Source: an uncultured Candidatus Melainabacteria bacterium (GTDB lineage Bacteria; Cyanobacteriota; Vampirovibrionia; Gastranaerophilales; Gastranaerophilaceae). From it: a DNA stretch of 64,000 nt. Made by a program: the position numbers and the translations under genes. The stretch's first letter is position 1. Each line of letters starts with the position of its first letter. Location: the NCBI GenBank assembly GCA_934693165.1, contig CAKUUX010000005.1:1-64000 (forward strand). Direction: 5' to 3'. The notes under the pieces are model-generated. The model made no database searches, was not told the DNA's origin, and saw only the letters and a program-made list of their open reading frames with translations. Positions 17,440 through 26,770 of this stretch are shown here, in pieces.

Positions 17440-17786
17440 AAAATCAAGTATGATGTTAAATCATGTTAAAAAACACATAACAAAAACATATCATTCCGTA
17501 CTTGAGAAAGCGAATATTTAAGCTAGAGCGAAACTGTTCGCTTTGTCTCGCTCCAACCTACAAGATGTCAATGGCTGTTTCGAGGGGTTTGCGTTAAACG
17601 GGTCTACGATTGGAGATTTTTCAAAATTTCATTTTTTAAAATCTTCAAGTCTTCGCCCTCTGCTCGCATTACACTTCGTTTCCTTTTATCCGTAAGGCAT
17701 TAAATTGGATAATATGCCTAACGGCTTAAAGTCAACTACGGAGACAGGCTCACAAGTTTCGCTCTAGCTCAACTGTTCGCTTTGTC
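17440..17786. repeat. Non-coding repeat block with inverted and direct repeats
   Basis: No gene. AGCTAGAGCGAAAC (17521-17534) is repeated inverted as GTTTCGCTCTAGCT (17756-17769), and each is followed or overlapped by the direct repeat AACTGTTCGCTTTGTC (17532-17547 and 17771-17786). Between them is a hairpin CCGTAAGGCAT/ATGCCTAACGG (about 17690-17724). The block is less AT-rich than its surroundings. The structure resembles a small non-autonomous or decayed repeat element; no transposase frame is present. Confidence 0.5.
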
Positions 17787-17812
17787 AAAAAAAAGGTACG
17801 GAGTTCCGTACC
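17787..17812 (-). terminator. Terminator of TPR gene
   Basis: Perfect stem GGTACGGA/TCCGTACC-type hairpin (17795-17812) followed on the minus strand by eight T residues (17787-17794). Confidence 0.9.
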
Positions 17813-17863
17813 TGTGTAAATAAAATTATGAGATTTTTGTTTTGTTATATAAATAAATTATGA

Positions 17864-19531
17864 TTATAAATTGAATAAGCTATGAATTTTATCTTTAATG
17901 TCGTCTTCGCTCAATTCAGGGTTTAATCTGTTTAAGTCTATTGACATTTGATAATATGATGCTGCGTTTTCAGCGTCGTGCATTTCTTCATAAGCTCTTC
18001 CTGCATTGAAATATGCCAATGTATAATTTGGGTTTAATTCAATTGCTTTTAAGAAACATTTTAAAGCTTCTTCTTTATCGGCAAAGGCATCTAAATATAC
18101 AACGCCTAAATTGTTATATGCAATATCGCAATCAGGATTTAGTTCAATTGCTTTTGAGAACGACACTACTGCTTCATCTGCGTAGCCTTTTTCCCATACA
18201 GCCAAGCCCATTTTTGCATAAGCTAAATAGTTATCACCGTTTACTGCTACTGCATCACAGTATGTTTTAATAGCGTTATCCAAATCAGTTTGAACCATAT
18301 ATACATCTGCTAATGCGATATGTAATTCGTAATTTGTTTCATCCAATACTAAGCCTGCTTGGAATGATGAAATTGCTGATTGAAAATCCATCTTCATTTC
18401 TAAATATAGAAGACCTAATGTATGGCATACTAAAGCTGTCCATTTATCATCAGGATTTAATTTAATAGCTTTTTGGTAATGTCTAATTGCATCATCATAC
18501 ATATTGCTTCTCAAATATGCAAATGCAATTGCATTATTATAATAAGGGTTGTTTTCATCTGCATCTAAAGCTAATTTGAAAGCAACTAAAGCATGGAAGC
18601 TATCATCTTTTTTCAAATATAAATGACCTAATTCATAATAAATTTTGTCTAAATCATTGCCAAATTCAAGCAATGCTGTGTAGTAATCAATTGTTTCATC
18701 AATTGCATCTGGCATATAAGCTCTTGTTATAGTAGCTAATTTTAACAATGTTTTTCTATCATTTGGCTGATCTTCATAAGCTTTTTTATAACACATCAAA
18801 GCATCATTACAGTCATCATTACGCATTAAGATATCACCCATTTTTGCGTAAAACATTGAGGAATTACCTGTTTTTCTGATTGCTCTATCATAAACCTTCA
18901 ATGTAGCTTTTGTAAGGTTTAAGCTATCAAATAATGCGCCAACTGTTTTATAAATACTTACAACAGCTGAATTTTTAATATTTTTGTACAACATTTTGAT
19001 AGATGCTTTATCAATTGCAGACAAAGCAACACCTGTTACCATGTAATACAAGAATTTATGTAAATTAAGAATGTTTGTTTGTTTATCATCAACACGTTTT
19101 AAAATGCTTGTTGAATATAATAGTCTTGCTCTTGATGAATTTACACCTGCAAGTTCAATTGCTTTTTCAAATTCTACAGAAGCATTTTTATAATCATGTG
19201 CTTTTTCCATAAAATATGCTGTGTAAAGGTGAGCATTTGAATTTTTTGGAGCTAGAGAAATTGCTGTTTTGCATTGTTCAATAGCATTCTCTAAATCAAT
19301 ATCACCACTTTCTAACATTAATGATGCTAATCTATAATAGCTTTCGGCCATTTTTGGATTTGCTTTCATTGTTTGTAAATATTGATTTACTGCTTCTAAT
19401 AAATCTTCATTTTGTTGTTTTAATAAATATCTTTCATGAGCAACTCTTGCGTTTTCAAAAGATACTGCATAATTTTTAATTTCTTTTTCGACAGTCATTC
19501 CTTGACTAATTTCGACAGTGCTATTCAACAT
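17864..19531 (-). CDS. Tetratricopeptide repeat protein
   Basis: A 555-residue protein composed almost entirely of 34-residue TPR units (for example AIRHYQKAIKLNPDDKWTAL, AVVSFSKAIELNPDCDIAYNNLGVVYL and ALKCFLKAIELNPNYTLAYFN), about twelve in all, forming a superhelical protein-binding scaffold. There is no signal peptide, catalytic domain or membrane segment. A CGGAGAAATTT site precedes the ATG. It is a single-gene unit with its own terminator, divergent from the LysM protein. Partners cannot be predicted; such proteins often serve in cell-envelope or motility assemblies. Confidence 0.85.
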   Translation of the reverse strand: MLNSTVEISQGMTVEKEIKNYAVSFENARVAHERYLLKQQNEDLLEAVNQYLQTMKANPKMAESYYRLASLMLESGDIDLENAIEQCKTAISLAPKNSNAHLYTAYFMEKAHDYKNASVEFEKAIELAGVNSSRARLLYSTSILKRVDDKQTNILNLHKFLYYMVTGVALSAIDKASIKMLYKNIKNSAVVSIYKTVGALFDSLNLTKATLKVYDRAIRKTGNSSMFYAKMGDILMRNDDCNDALMCYKKAYEDQPNDRKTLLKLATITRAYMPDAIDETIDYYTALLEFGNDLDKIYYELGHLYLKKDDSFHALVAFKLALDADENNPYYNNAIAFAYLRSNMYDDAIRHYQKAIKLNPDDKWTALVCHTLGLLYLEMKMDFQSAISSFQAGLVLDETNYELHIALADVYMVQTDLDNAIKTYCDAVAVNGDNYLAYAKMGLAVWEKGYADEAVVSFSKAIELNPDCDIAYNNLGVVYLDAFADKEEALKCFLKAIELNPNYTLAYFNAGRAYEEMHDAENAASYYQMSIDLNRLNPELSEDDIKDKIHSLFNL

Positions 19532-19716
19532 AAATTTCTCCGTAATTTATTTACAGGTTCTCATACGACATTCAAAAAAATTTATTTAGCAAAAGAACAA
19601 AAATCTCCTCCATTTGGTGTAGTTCATTTAGATTAAAAAATCCCCGATAGCTTGATATAGTTTTAGATTATGGTAGAATTTACATGTAACAGACAAAAGG
19701 GCGAGAATTTAATATT

Positions 19717-20265
19717 ATGAAAAGTACAACTCTTAGACGTTCAAATATTACTAAAGAAAGAATCAAGGCTATTGAAGCACTTTCTAAATATAGACGCAGA
19801 AATTATGGTGCTTCTCAATCATCAAATATTCAACCTATTAAAGATAAAGAACTTGATATCTTATGGCAGAATTTAAAACAACAAAATAGCAAATACGAAA
19901 AATCACCAATTGTGTATATTATCACAGGATTTATTCTGGGTGCAGTATCTATGTTAATCTTAACTACAATCGTTAATTTATCTATGAATGCTGTAAAAAA
20001 TGAATTTGAAACTCCAGCTCCAGTCGAAGCTACAACAGAAACTTCAAAATTAACTTTCATCCCAGCCGACACATCAGATGTTAAAAACTTATCATCTGAA
20101 AGCTATACAGTTCAAAACGGTGACACTTTAGAATCAATCGTTATCAGATTTTATGGTTCTTATTCAGAAGTTAACGCTAAAAAAATAGAAAAAGCTAATG
20201 GAATTTCTAATCCTAACCAACTTCAATTAGGTCAAAAATTAACAATTCCATTGAATGCTAACTAA
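19717..20265 (+). CDS. Membrane-anchored LysM domain protein
   Basis: A 182-residue type II membrane protein. A 60-residue Lys/Arg-rich cytoplasmic part precedes one transmembrane helix (about 64-88, IVYIITGFILGAVSMLILTT). After a Thr/Pro/Glu-rich linker a single LysM domain (130-179) begins YTVQNGDTLESIVIRFYG and ends PNQLQLGQKLTIP, the standard peptidoglycan-binding fold. It probably ties the membrane to the cell wall. An AAGGGCGAG site precedes the ATG, and a TAGAAT -10 lies about 40 bases upstream. Confidence 0.88.
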   Translation: MKSTTLRRSNITKERIKAIEALSKYRRRNYGASQSSNIQPIKDKELDILWQNLKQQNSKYEKSPIVYIITGFILGAVSMLILTTIVNLSMNAVKNEFETPAPVEATTETSKLTFIPADTSDVKNLSSESYTVQNGDTLESIVIRFYGSYSEVNAKKIEKANGISNPNQLQLGQKLTIPLNAN

Positions 20266-20281
20266 TATTTATCAAATATCT

Positions 20282-20318
20282 AAAAAAAGAGATAAGTTTT
20301 AAAAACTTATCTCTTTTT
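20282..20318. terminator. Bidirectional terminator between LysM gene and leuS
   Basis: Stem GAGATAAGTTTT/AAAACTTATCTC (20289-20313) flanked by A7 and T5; serves both convergent genes. Confidence 0.9.
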
Positions 20319-20335
20319 AGTTTATATGTTAAAGT

Positions 20336-22828
20336 CTATTTAACAACGATATTAACAAGTTTTTTAGGTACAACAATCACTTTAACAATTGATTTACCGT
20401 TTGTATATTCTTTTACTCTTTCACTTGCTAACGCTGTTTGTTCCATTTCTTCCTTACTCATTGACTCATCAACAGTAATCTTATCTCTAACTTTACCGTT
20501 AACTTGTACAACAAGAGTGAAATCTGTTAATTTAGCTAAGTTTTCGTCATATTCGCACCATGGTTGGTCATGAATAGAACCTTCACCACCTAAATTTTCC
20601 CAAATTTCTTCTGACATGTGAACTGTAACAGGTGACATCAATTTAATCAACATTGCAACTGCATAGCTGAATACTTGTTTATCATCTTCATTTAATTCGC
20701 CTTTAGATTTTCTCCAATCTGCAATTGAATTTACAAGTTCTCTGTATTTAGAAATTACTGTATTGAATTGGAAATCTGTTTCAATATCGTTTGTAATTCC
20801 TTTAATTGCAATATTAACAATTCTAACCAATTTATCATCTTCTTTAGGAAGATTTGCAGGGATAGAATAATTCAAATTAATATCATTTTGGTTTGAAGAA
20901 ATTAGAGTCCAAACTCTGTTCAAGAATTTGTAACATCCTTCAACACCTGCATCAGACCAGTCAAAATCTCTTGCTGGAGGTGAATCAGAAAGAATAAATA
21001 ATCTTGCTGTGTCAGCTCCGTAGTTTTCAAAGATTTCATCAGGATCTACTGTGTTACCTTTTGATTTAGACATTTTAGAACCATCTTTAAGAACCATACC
21101 TTGAGTTAGTAAGTTTTTAAATGGTTCGTCAAAATCAAGCAAACCCATATCTTTTAGAGCTTTTGTGAAAAATCTTGAATACAATAAGTGTAAAATGGCA
21201 TGCTCAATACCACCTACATATTGATCAACTGGCAACCATTTGTTTACTAAATCCTTGTCAAAAGGTTTTTCAGAATTTCTTGCATCTGCGTAACGTAAAT
21301 AGTACCAACTTGAACAAATAAATGTATCCATTGTATCTGTTTCTCTAACAGCATGTCCTCCACAAACTGGGCAAACTGTGTCTTTGAAAGTTTTTGAAGT
21401 TGTGATTGGTGATTTACCTACAACAGAGAAATCCACATCTTCTGGTAACAATACAGGTAGTTGATTTTCTGGAACAGGTTGAATACCACACTTATCACAA
21501 TATACAACTGGAATTGGAGCACCCCAGTATCTTTGACGAGAAATTAACCAATCTCTCAATCTGTATTGTGTTTTAAATTCGCCAAATCCACCATCTACAG
21601 CTTTTTGAGTGATAGCTTTTTTAGCTTCTGTGTTTTTCATGCCGTTAAATTCATTTGAATTTACTAAAACACCTTCATCAGTGTATGCATTTGTCATTTC
21701 ATCAGGATTTAATTCTCTATCCACAGGAGAAATAACAACTTTTAACGGCAAATTATATTTTTTAGCGAACGCAAAATCTCTTTCATCGTGAGTAGGTACA
21801 GCCATTACAGCACCAGTACCATATTCAACAAGAGCATAATCTGCTGTCCATAGAGGGAAAGTTTCACCAGTAAATGGATTTATACAATGAGTTCCTAGAG
21901 GAACACCTGTTTTTGGTCTATCTGTTGAAAGTCTTTCAATTTCTGACATTTTTCTTGCGTTTGCTCTGTATTCTTCAACAGAATCTTTATTTTCAGCAGT
22001 TGTAAGTTTTTCAATATCTTTGTATTCAGGAGCTACTACAAGGTATGTTATACCGTGAACTGTGTCAGGTCTTGTTGTATAAACAGGAACGTACATTTCT
22101 TCACCGTTTGGAGCATCTGCAACTTGGAAATTAAAGATAGCACCTGAAGATTTACCAATCCAGTTTGCTTGCATTGTTTTTACATTATCACCCCAACCTT
22201 CAAGTTTATCTAAGTCTTGAAGTAGTCTATCTGCGTAATCAGTGATTTTTAAGAACCATTGAGATAAGTATTTCTTTTCTACAACACTGTCACATCTCCA
22301 GCATTTGCCGTCGATAACTTGTTCATTGGCTAAAACTGTACCACATTCGTTACACCAGTTTACAGCAGCTTCTTTTTTGTAAGCTAAACCTTTTTTGTAG
22401 AATTGTAGAAATAACCATTGAGTCCACTTGTAATAATCTGGCTTGCAAGTTGCAACTTCTCTGTCCCAGTCATAAGACAAACCTAACATGTTAAGTTGTT
22501 TTGTCATGTAAGCAATATTTTCATCAGTCCACTTTGCAGGATTTGCACCGTGTTTCATAGCAGCGTTTTCAGCAGGCAAACCGAAACTATCCCATCCCAT
22601 TGGATGTAAAACATTGTAGCCTTTCATTTTCTTAAATCTTGCAATTACGTCAGTAATTGTGTAGTTTCTAACATGTCCCATGTGTAATTTTCCACTTGGG
22701 TATGGAAACATTGATAAGGCATAGTATTTAGGCTTGTCACTTTCATCATAAGTTTTGAAAGTTTTTTCTTTAGCCCACTTTTCTTGCCATTTTTTTTCTA
22801 TTCCTTGTGGATAATATAATTCTTTCAT
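20336..22828 (-). CDS. leuS: Leucyl-tRNA synthetase
   Basis: An 830-residue class I synthetase charging tRNA-Leu. The HIGH motif appears as HMGH (49-52, after FPYPSGKL), the zinc insertion has CNECG...CWRC and a second CDKCG...CPVCGG cluster, the CP1 editing domain contains TTRPDT and YGTGAVMAVPTHDERD, and KMSKSKGNTVDPD is the KMSKS signature. A C-terminal anticodon domain ends with VVQVNGKVRDKI. Length and order are those of bacterial LeuRS. GAAAGGAAAA precedes the ATG; the gene is transcribed alone and ends in the shared terminator. Confidence 0.98.
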   Translation of the reverse strand: MKELYYPQGIEKKWQEKWAKEKTFKTYDESDKPKYYALSMFPYPSGKLHMGHVRNYTITDVIARFKKMKGYNVLHPMGWDSFGLPAENAAMKHGANPAKWTDENIAYMTKQLNMLGLSYDWDREVATCKPDYYKWTQWLFLQFYKKGLAYKKEAAVNWCNECGTVLANEQVIDGKCWRCDSVVEKKYLSQWFLKITDYADRLLQDLDKLEGWGDNVKTMQANWIGKSSGAIFNFQVADAPNGEEMYVPVYTTRPDTVHGITYLVVAPEYKDIEKLTTAENKDSVEEYRANARKMSEIERLSTDRPKTGVPLGTHCINPFTGETFPLWTADYALVEYGTGAVMAVPTHDERDFAFAKKYNLPLKVVISPVDRELNPDEMTNAYTDEGVLVNSNEFNGMKNTEAKKAITQKAVDGGFGEFKTQYRLRDWLISRQRYWGAPIPVVYCDKCGIQPVPENQLPVLLPEDVDFSVVGKSPITTSKTFKDTVCPVCGGHAVRETDTMDTFICSSWYYLRYADARNSEKPFDKDLVNKWLPVDQYVGGIEHAILHLLYSRFFTKALKDMGLLDFDEPFKNLLTQGMVLKDGSKMSKSKGNTVDPDEIFENYGADTARLFILSDSPPARDFDWSDAGVEGCYKFLNRVWTLISSNQNDINLNYSIPANLPKEDDKLVRIVNIAIKGITNDIETDFQFNTVISKYRELVNSIADWRKSKGELNEDDKQVFSYAVAMLIKLMSPVTVHMSEEIWENLGGEGSIHDQPWCEYDENLAKLTDFTLVVQVNGKVRDKITVDESMSKEEMEQTALASERVKEYTNGKSIVKVIVVPKKLVNIVVK

Positions 22829-23215
22829 ATTTTTCCTTTCAACTATCTATGAATTAATTTTATCACGAAATATTACGAATATTCGCTATTTTTAAAAAAT
22901 TTTAATTAAAAAAGGCAATTCTCATGAAGAAAATGTTTTTATATATATGTAGGTAGTTATTGGTGGTTTTAACATGGTTAATTTTTGTGTGATGTTTATT
23001 TCAGAATTTATTAGCGAAAAGTTACTAAAACCTTTTGTGCAACTTCTTTTTGCACAATTTAATCAATATAAACCTCAACTTGCTTATGCAAGAATTTCAA
23101 CTATGCACAACTATGTGCAAAAATAACATATTCATAAAAATAAAATAATAATCAATAACTACAAAAACAAAAATTTCAAAGGTTAGGTTCAAAAAAGGTA
23201 AAGGTTTAGGTTAAA
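22829..23215. other. Intergenic region with hairpins and a doubtful 50-codon frame
   Basis: Between leuS and the 115-aa gene. A plus-strand frame at 22974-23126 would encode 50 residues (MVNFCVMFISEF...) without a good ribosome site, so I do not call it a gene. It overlaps two hairpins, TTGTGCAA/TTGCACAA (23035-23057) and TGCACA/TGTGCA (about 23105-23120), which suggests structured non-coding DNA instead. Confidence 0.35.
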
Positions 23216-23563
23216 ATGAAAGCATTTAGTTTCAATCAAGGTAAAAATTCCACAAACATAACAGATGTGACAAGTATTTTTAACAGTGCTGAAAAAAATC
23301 TCGACATAATTAAATCTAACTTTGGAACAAGCAATCCAACCCAAATAAACAGATTGCTCCAACAACAGGAGGCAGAAAAGGCAAGAAAATTAAGTCAACA
23401 AACTCCTCAGTATCCTCCTCAAAGTAAATACAACTATTACGCAAGCAACGTAATAAAACCTCAGGAAAAAGCCTATCTCCACTTTGCAGGAAAAGTTTTA
23501 GGATACAAAGCCCAACCTGACCAAGATACCTTTATAAGAAAAAATCCAAACCCCAAACAATAA
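23216..23563 (+). CDS. Hypothetical protein, Gln/Asn-rich
   Basis: A 115-residue protein I do not recognise. It is rich in Gln, Asn, Pro and Lys, with no signal peptide, membrane helix or catalytic motif. A tract of glutamines and Pro/Gln (QQQEAEKARKLSQQTPQYPP) separates a helical first half from a basic C-terminal part. An AGGTTTAGG purine-rich stretch precedes the ATG, and a strong terminator follows. The N-terminus (MKAFSFNQGKNS) loosely resembles the VSFKGN-type starts elsewhere in the window but is not a match. Confidence 0.55.
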   Translation: MKAFSFNQGKNSTNITDVTSIFNSAEKNLDIIKSNFGTSNPTQINRLLQQQEAEKARKLSQQTPQYPPQSKYNYYASNVIKPQEKAYLHFAGKVLGYKAQPDQDTFIRKNPNPKQ

Positions 23564-23600
23564 AATAAAAAACTTTAACCAAAACCAATAACTAAACAAT

Positions 23601-23632
23601 AAAAAAGTGGATTTGAAAAAATCCACTTTTTT
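23601..23632. terminator. Bidirectional terminator between 115-aa gene and rpsI
   Basis: Stem GTGGATTT/AAATCCAC (23607-23626) flanked by A6 and T6; ends both the plus-strand gene and the minus-strand ribosomal protein operon. Confidence 0.9.
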
Positions 23633-23641
23633 GTAATCTGA

Positions 23642-24034
23642 TTAACGTTTTGAGAATTGGAATCTTTTTCTTGCTCTCTTACGTCCGTATTTTTTACGTT
23701 CTTTAACACGTGGGTCACGAGTTAATAAACCTTCTGATCTTAATACGTTTTTGTATTCTTCATTAACTTTAACTAAAGCTCTTGAAATACCGTGTCTGAT
23801 AGCGCCACATTGTGAAACTACGCCACCACCAACAGTTTTAACTCTTACATCATATTTTTCTTGATTTTCTGTTAAAACTAATGGTCTGTATAACATCATT
23901 TCAACTGCTGGTCTATTACCGATATAATCACGTAAAGTTTTTCCGTTAACGAAAATTCTACCTTTACCTTTTACTAATTTAACAACTGCGATAGAGGTTT
24001 TTCTACGACCTGTTGCCATAACTGCATCTGCCAT
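23642..24034 (-). CDS. rpsI: 30S ribosomal protein S9
   Basis: A 130-residue S9. It starts with MADAVMATGRRKTSIAVVKL, where GRRKTS is the conserved opening, contains GGGVVSQCGAIRHGISRALV, and ends in the basic tail RKRARKRFQFSKR whose terminal Lys-Arg reaches the P-site tRNA. The ATG overlaps the rplM stop by one base (TAATG at 24032-24036), so the two are translationally coupled as in most bacteria. Last gene of the operon, followed by a terminator nine bases on. Confidence 0.98.
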   Translation of the reverse strand: MADAVMATGRRKTSIAVVKLVKGKGRIFVNGKTLRDYIGNRPAVEMMLYRPLVLTENQEKYDVRVKTVGGGVVSQCGAIRHGISRALVKVNEEYKNVLRSEGLLTRDPRVKERKKYGRKRARKRFQFSKR

Positions 24035-24471
24035 TATTTAGCCTCCTTTTCTAATACGATTGGTTTTTGTGCTGCATGTGGATGTTCGCTACCTTTATAT
24101 ACTTTTAATTTTGTGAATTGTGTATCACCTAAAGTATTGTGTTGTAACATACCTTTAACTGCTTTTTCAATAACTAATCTTGAATCTTTTTCCATTAATT
24201 CTTTGAAGCTTGCAGATTTTAATCCACCTGGATATTTAGTGTGGTGGTAGTAAATTTTATCTGTTTCTTTATTACCAGTTACACGAACTTTGTCAGAGTT
24301 GATAACGATTACGAAATCACCTGTGTCAACATTTGGTGTGTATTGTGGTTTGTTTTTTCCTCTTAAAATGTTTGCAACTCTAACTGCTAAACGACCTAAT
24401 ACTTCGTCTGTAGCGTCGATTACATACCATTTTCTTTCTACTTCAAGAGGTTTTGCTGAATATGTTTTCAT
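24034..24471 (-). CDS. rplM: 50S ribosomal protein L13
   Basis: A 145-residue L13, an early-assembly protein of the large subunit. The WYVIDATDEVLGRLA opening, the GKNKPQYTPNVDTGDFVIVINSDKV core and KIYYHHTKYPGG are family signatures, and the C-terminus contains GMLQHNTLG. It lies 23 bases after truA and overlaps rpsI by one base. GGAGAAAAAGC upstream of the ATG is the ribosome site. Confidence 0.98.
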   Translation of the reverse strand: MKTYSAKPLEVERKWYVIDATDEVLGRLAVRVANILRGKNKPQYTPNVDTGDFVIVINSDKVRVTGNKETDKIYYHHTKYPGGLKSASFKELMEKDSRLVIEKAVKGMLQHNTLGDTQFTKLKVYKGSEHPHAAQKPIVLEKEAK

Positions 24472-24494
24472 GCTTTTTCTCCATTTATATTATT

Positions 24495-25268
24495 TTAGTA
24501 TTCTACTTTTACTAATGTCAGTCCATACGGACTTATTTTTTTACCTGCCTTATTACGGTCTTTCGAACTTAAGATTTCTTTCATAATCTCTGGACTTAAA
24601 TTGTCCTTTTCTATCATCAACAGAGTCCCTACAATATTTCTTACCATATTATAAAGAAATCTATTTCCTGATAGCTCAATGATTATAAAATCATCTTCCC
24701 TTCTACAAGTTGCACGGGTTAATTTGCAAACTGTATTTGGGTTATCTACTCCAGAATTTTTAAAAGTTTTGAAATCATGTTCACCTTCTAAATATTTTAA
24801 AGCCTGAGCCATTCTTTCAATATCGATGTCGTATTCTATTCTCATCAAATCACCATCAAAGGCATTTTTTATCTTTCGATTTATGAATCTATATTCATAA
24901 TGTCTTTGCTTAGCTGACATCTGAGCGTGAAACGAATTATCTACTTTTTCTAAACTTGCTACCGAAATATCATTTGGCAAAAGTTTGTTAACTGACCTAA
25001 TAAATTTTGAAGCAACAAATTCTTTATCAGACTCAAAATGAACAACTTGTGCCCTTGCGCTTACTCCAGCATCTGTTCTTCCAGAGAAGAGTGTTTTTAT
25101 CGTTCTTATTTGGTTGGAACTTTTCGTTCCTATCAATGTGCTTATCGCCTTTTCAAGTTCACCTTGAATTGTTGGCTTTGTTTCTACAGTACCATTCTTG
25201 GATAACTGTATCTGACTGCCAGCATAATTTTTGCCGACATAGGCTATTTCAAGCTTGTATCTAGTCAT
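24495..25268 (-). CDS. truA: tRNA pseudouridine synthase A
   Basis: A 257-residue TruA, converting uridine to pseudouridine at positions 38-40 of the tRNA anticodon arm. The catalytic aspartate is D66 in FSGRTDAGVSA; other family blocks are YEYRFIN and the C-terminal NRFLYNMVRNIVGTLL. Its ATG overlaps the rplQ stop by one base (TAATG), placing it within the ribosomal protein operon between rplQ and rplM, an arrangement shared with Firmicutes and Cyanobacteria. Confidence 0.97.
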   Translation of the reverse strand: MTRYKLEIAYVGKNYAGSQIQLSKNGTVETKPTIQGELEKAISTLIGTKSSNQIRTIKTLFSGRTDAGVSARAQVVHFESDKEFVASKFIRSVNKLLPNDISVASLEKVDNSFHAQMSAKQRHYEYRFINRKIKNAFDGDLMRIEYDIDIERMAQALKYLEGEHDFKTFKNSGVDNPNTVCKLTRATCRREDDFIIIELSGNRFLYNMVRNIVGTLLMIEKDNLSPEIMKEILSSKDRNKAGKKISPYGLTLVKVEY

Positions 25269-25696
25269 TATACAAGTTGAATTAAAGCCATTTCAGTAGC
25301 ATCACCACGTCTTGGTGGTAATCTGTAGATTCTTGTGTATCCACCTTGTCTTGAAGAATATTTTTTACCAATAATGTAGAATAATCTTCTTAAAACAGTT
25401 TGTGATACTAATTTTTTATCTTTGTCTGGTGCATCAAATAATTCACCAGTTTTTGTATCGATAAATTTACCGATTTCTTTATCATAAATAAATTTAGCAG
25501 CTTGACGTCTTGAGTGAACACTGTCTTCTTTAGCCATTGTAATAATACCTTCTGCGTAAGCTCTTAATGCTTTTGCTCTTGGCATTGTTGTTTTGATTTC
25601 ACCGTGAGTGAATAATTCAGTAGCTAAAGCTCTTAAAAGTGCGTCTCTTTGGTCTTTTGCTTTTGATAAAGTATGTTTTTTTGTTAAGTGTCGCAT
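25268..25696 (-). CDS. rplQ: 50S ribosomal protein L17
   Basis: A 142-residue L17 located at the peptide exit tunnel. The start MRHLTKKHTLSKAKDQRDALLRALATELF is a variant of the usual MRHR...LGR..HR.A; the TTMPRAKALRAYAE motif and the C-terminal YTRIYRLPPRRGDATEMALIQLV are diagnostic. It is longer than the 116-127 residue norm because of an insertion around KFIDTKTGELFDAPDKDK. Directly follows rpoA. Confidence 0.97.
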   Translation of the reverse strand: MRHLTKKHTLSKAKDQRDALLRALATELFTHGEIKTTMPRAKALRAYAEGIITMAKEDSVHSRRQAAKFIYDKEIGKFIDTKTGELFDAPDKDKKLVSQTVLRRLFYIIGKKYSSRQGGYTRIYRLPPRRGDATEMALIQLV

Positions 25697-25725
25697 TTTT
25701 TTATCCTTCTATTAATTATTCGTTT

Positions 25726-26709
25726 TTAGTTTAATTCTTCTTCTGGTAATTCAGGGCTTGGAGCTAAGTCTAAACCGAAGTGTCTTAATCTTTCAACAAC
25801 TTCATCTGATGATTTTTTACCGAAGTTTTTAATATTTAATAAATCATGTTCTGATTTTTTCAATAATTCAGCCATTGAGTTAATGCTTGCTCTCTTTAAG
25901 CAATTGTAAGCTCTAACTGATAATTCAAGTTCTTCAATTGTGATTGAAGGAGTTTCTTCTGCTGGAGCAGTTTCTTCTTCTTCTTGTACTGGGTGAGGAA
26001 TTGAAACTGTTGCAGGTTGACCTGAAATTGCAGAAATTTGTAAGAAGTGGTCAATTAATAATTGAGAAGCTTGTGATAAAGCTGTTGTTACATCAACTGA
26101 ACCATTTGACCAAATTTCTAAAATTAATTTATCGTAGTCAACAACATCGCCTACACGAGTTGGTTCTACATTGTAGCTAACTCTTTTGATTGGCATGAAT
26201 GTTGCGTCGATTGGTAACATATCAATTGCTGCACCGTCTTTTGAATCACGAGGTACATCGTTTGCTACATAACCTTTACCTGTTTCAACAATTATATCTG
26301 CGTGGAAGCTACCACCATCAGCAATTGTACAAATTAACCAGTCTGGGTTAACTACTTTTACGCCTGCTGGTAACTGAATATCACTTGCAAGAACTGGACC
26401 TGCGTGGTCAATATCAATTCTTAAGTGTTGAGCTTCTTTTGAATCAGTTTTTACTACCAAACCTTTTAAGTTTAACATTACGTCAATTACATCTTCTAAA
26501 ATACCAGGAATTGATGTGTATTCATGTGTGATACCTTCAATTCTTGCTGATGTAACAGCTGTACCTTCTAAGCTTGATAATAATACTCTTCTTAATGAGT
26601 TACCGATTGTTGTACCAAAGCCTTTTTCTAATGGTTCAATTACGAATTTACCGTATTGCGAACCATCAGAACTTGTTGTTGTATTTACTGCTTTTATTTT
26701 TAATTCCAT
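25726..26709 (-). CDS. rpoA: RNA polymerase alpha subunit
   Basis: A 327-residue alpha subunit. The N-terminal assembly domain (1-235) includes FVIEPLEKGFGTTIGNSLRRVLLSSLEGTAV, the dimer interface, and the C-terminal domain (about 250-315) has ITIEELELSVRAYNCLKRASINSMAELL and the helix-hairpin-helix KNFGKKSSDEVVERLRHFG that contacts UP elements and activators. A Glu-rich linker (EEEETAPAEE) joins the domains. It is the penultimate alpha-operon gene before rplQ, with rpsD upstream. Confidence 0.98.
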   Translation of the reverse strand: MELKIKAVNTTTSSDGSQYGKFVIEPLEKGFGTTIGNSLRRVLLSSLEGTAVTSARIEGITHEYTSIPGILEDVIDVMLNLKGLVVKTDSKEAQHLRIDIDHAGPVLASDIQLPAGVKVVNPDWLICTIADGGSFHADIIVETGKGYVANDVPRDSKDGAAIDMLPIDATFMPIKRVSYNVEPTRVGDVVDYDKLILEIWSNGSVDVTTALSQASQLLIDHFLQISAISGQPATVSIPHPVQEEEETAPAEETPSITIEELELSVRAYNCLKRASINSMAELLKKSEHDLLNIKNFGKKSSDEVVERLRHFGLDLAPSPELPEEELN

Positions 26710-26770
26710 AATACCTTTTTCTCCTAGTTGATTTACTTAACCTTTGCTATTTTCGGCTACGTACTACTTA

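Noticed and set aside
22974..23126. 50-codon frame MVNFCVMFISEF...
   Set aside because: No Shine-Dalgarno or leaderless -10, and it overlaps two hairpins; better explained as structured intergenic DNA.
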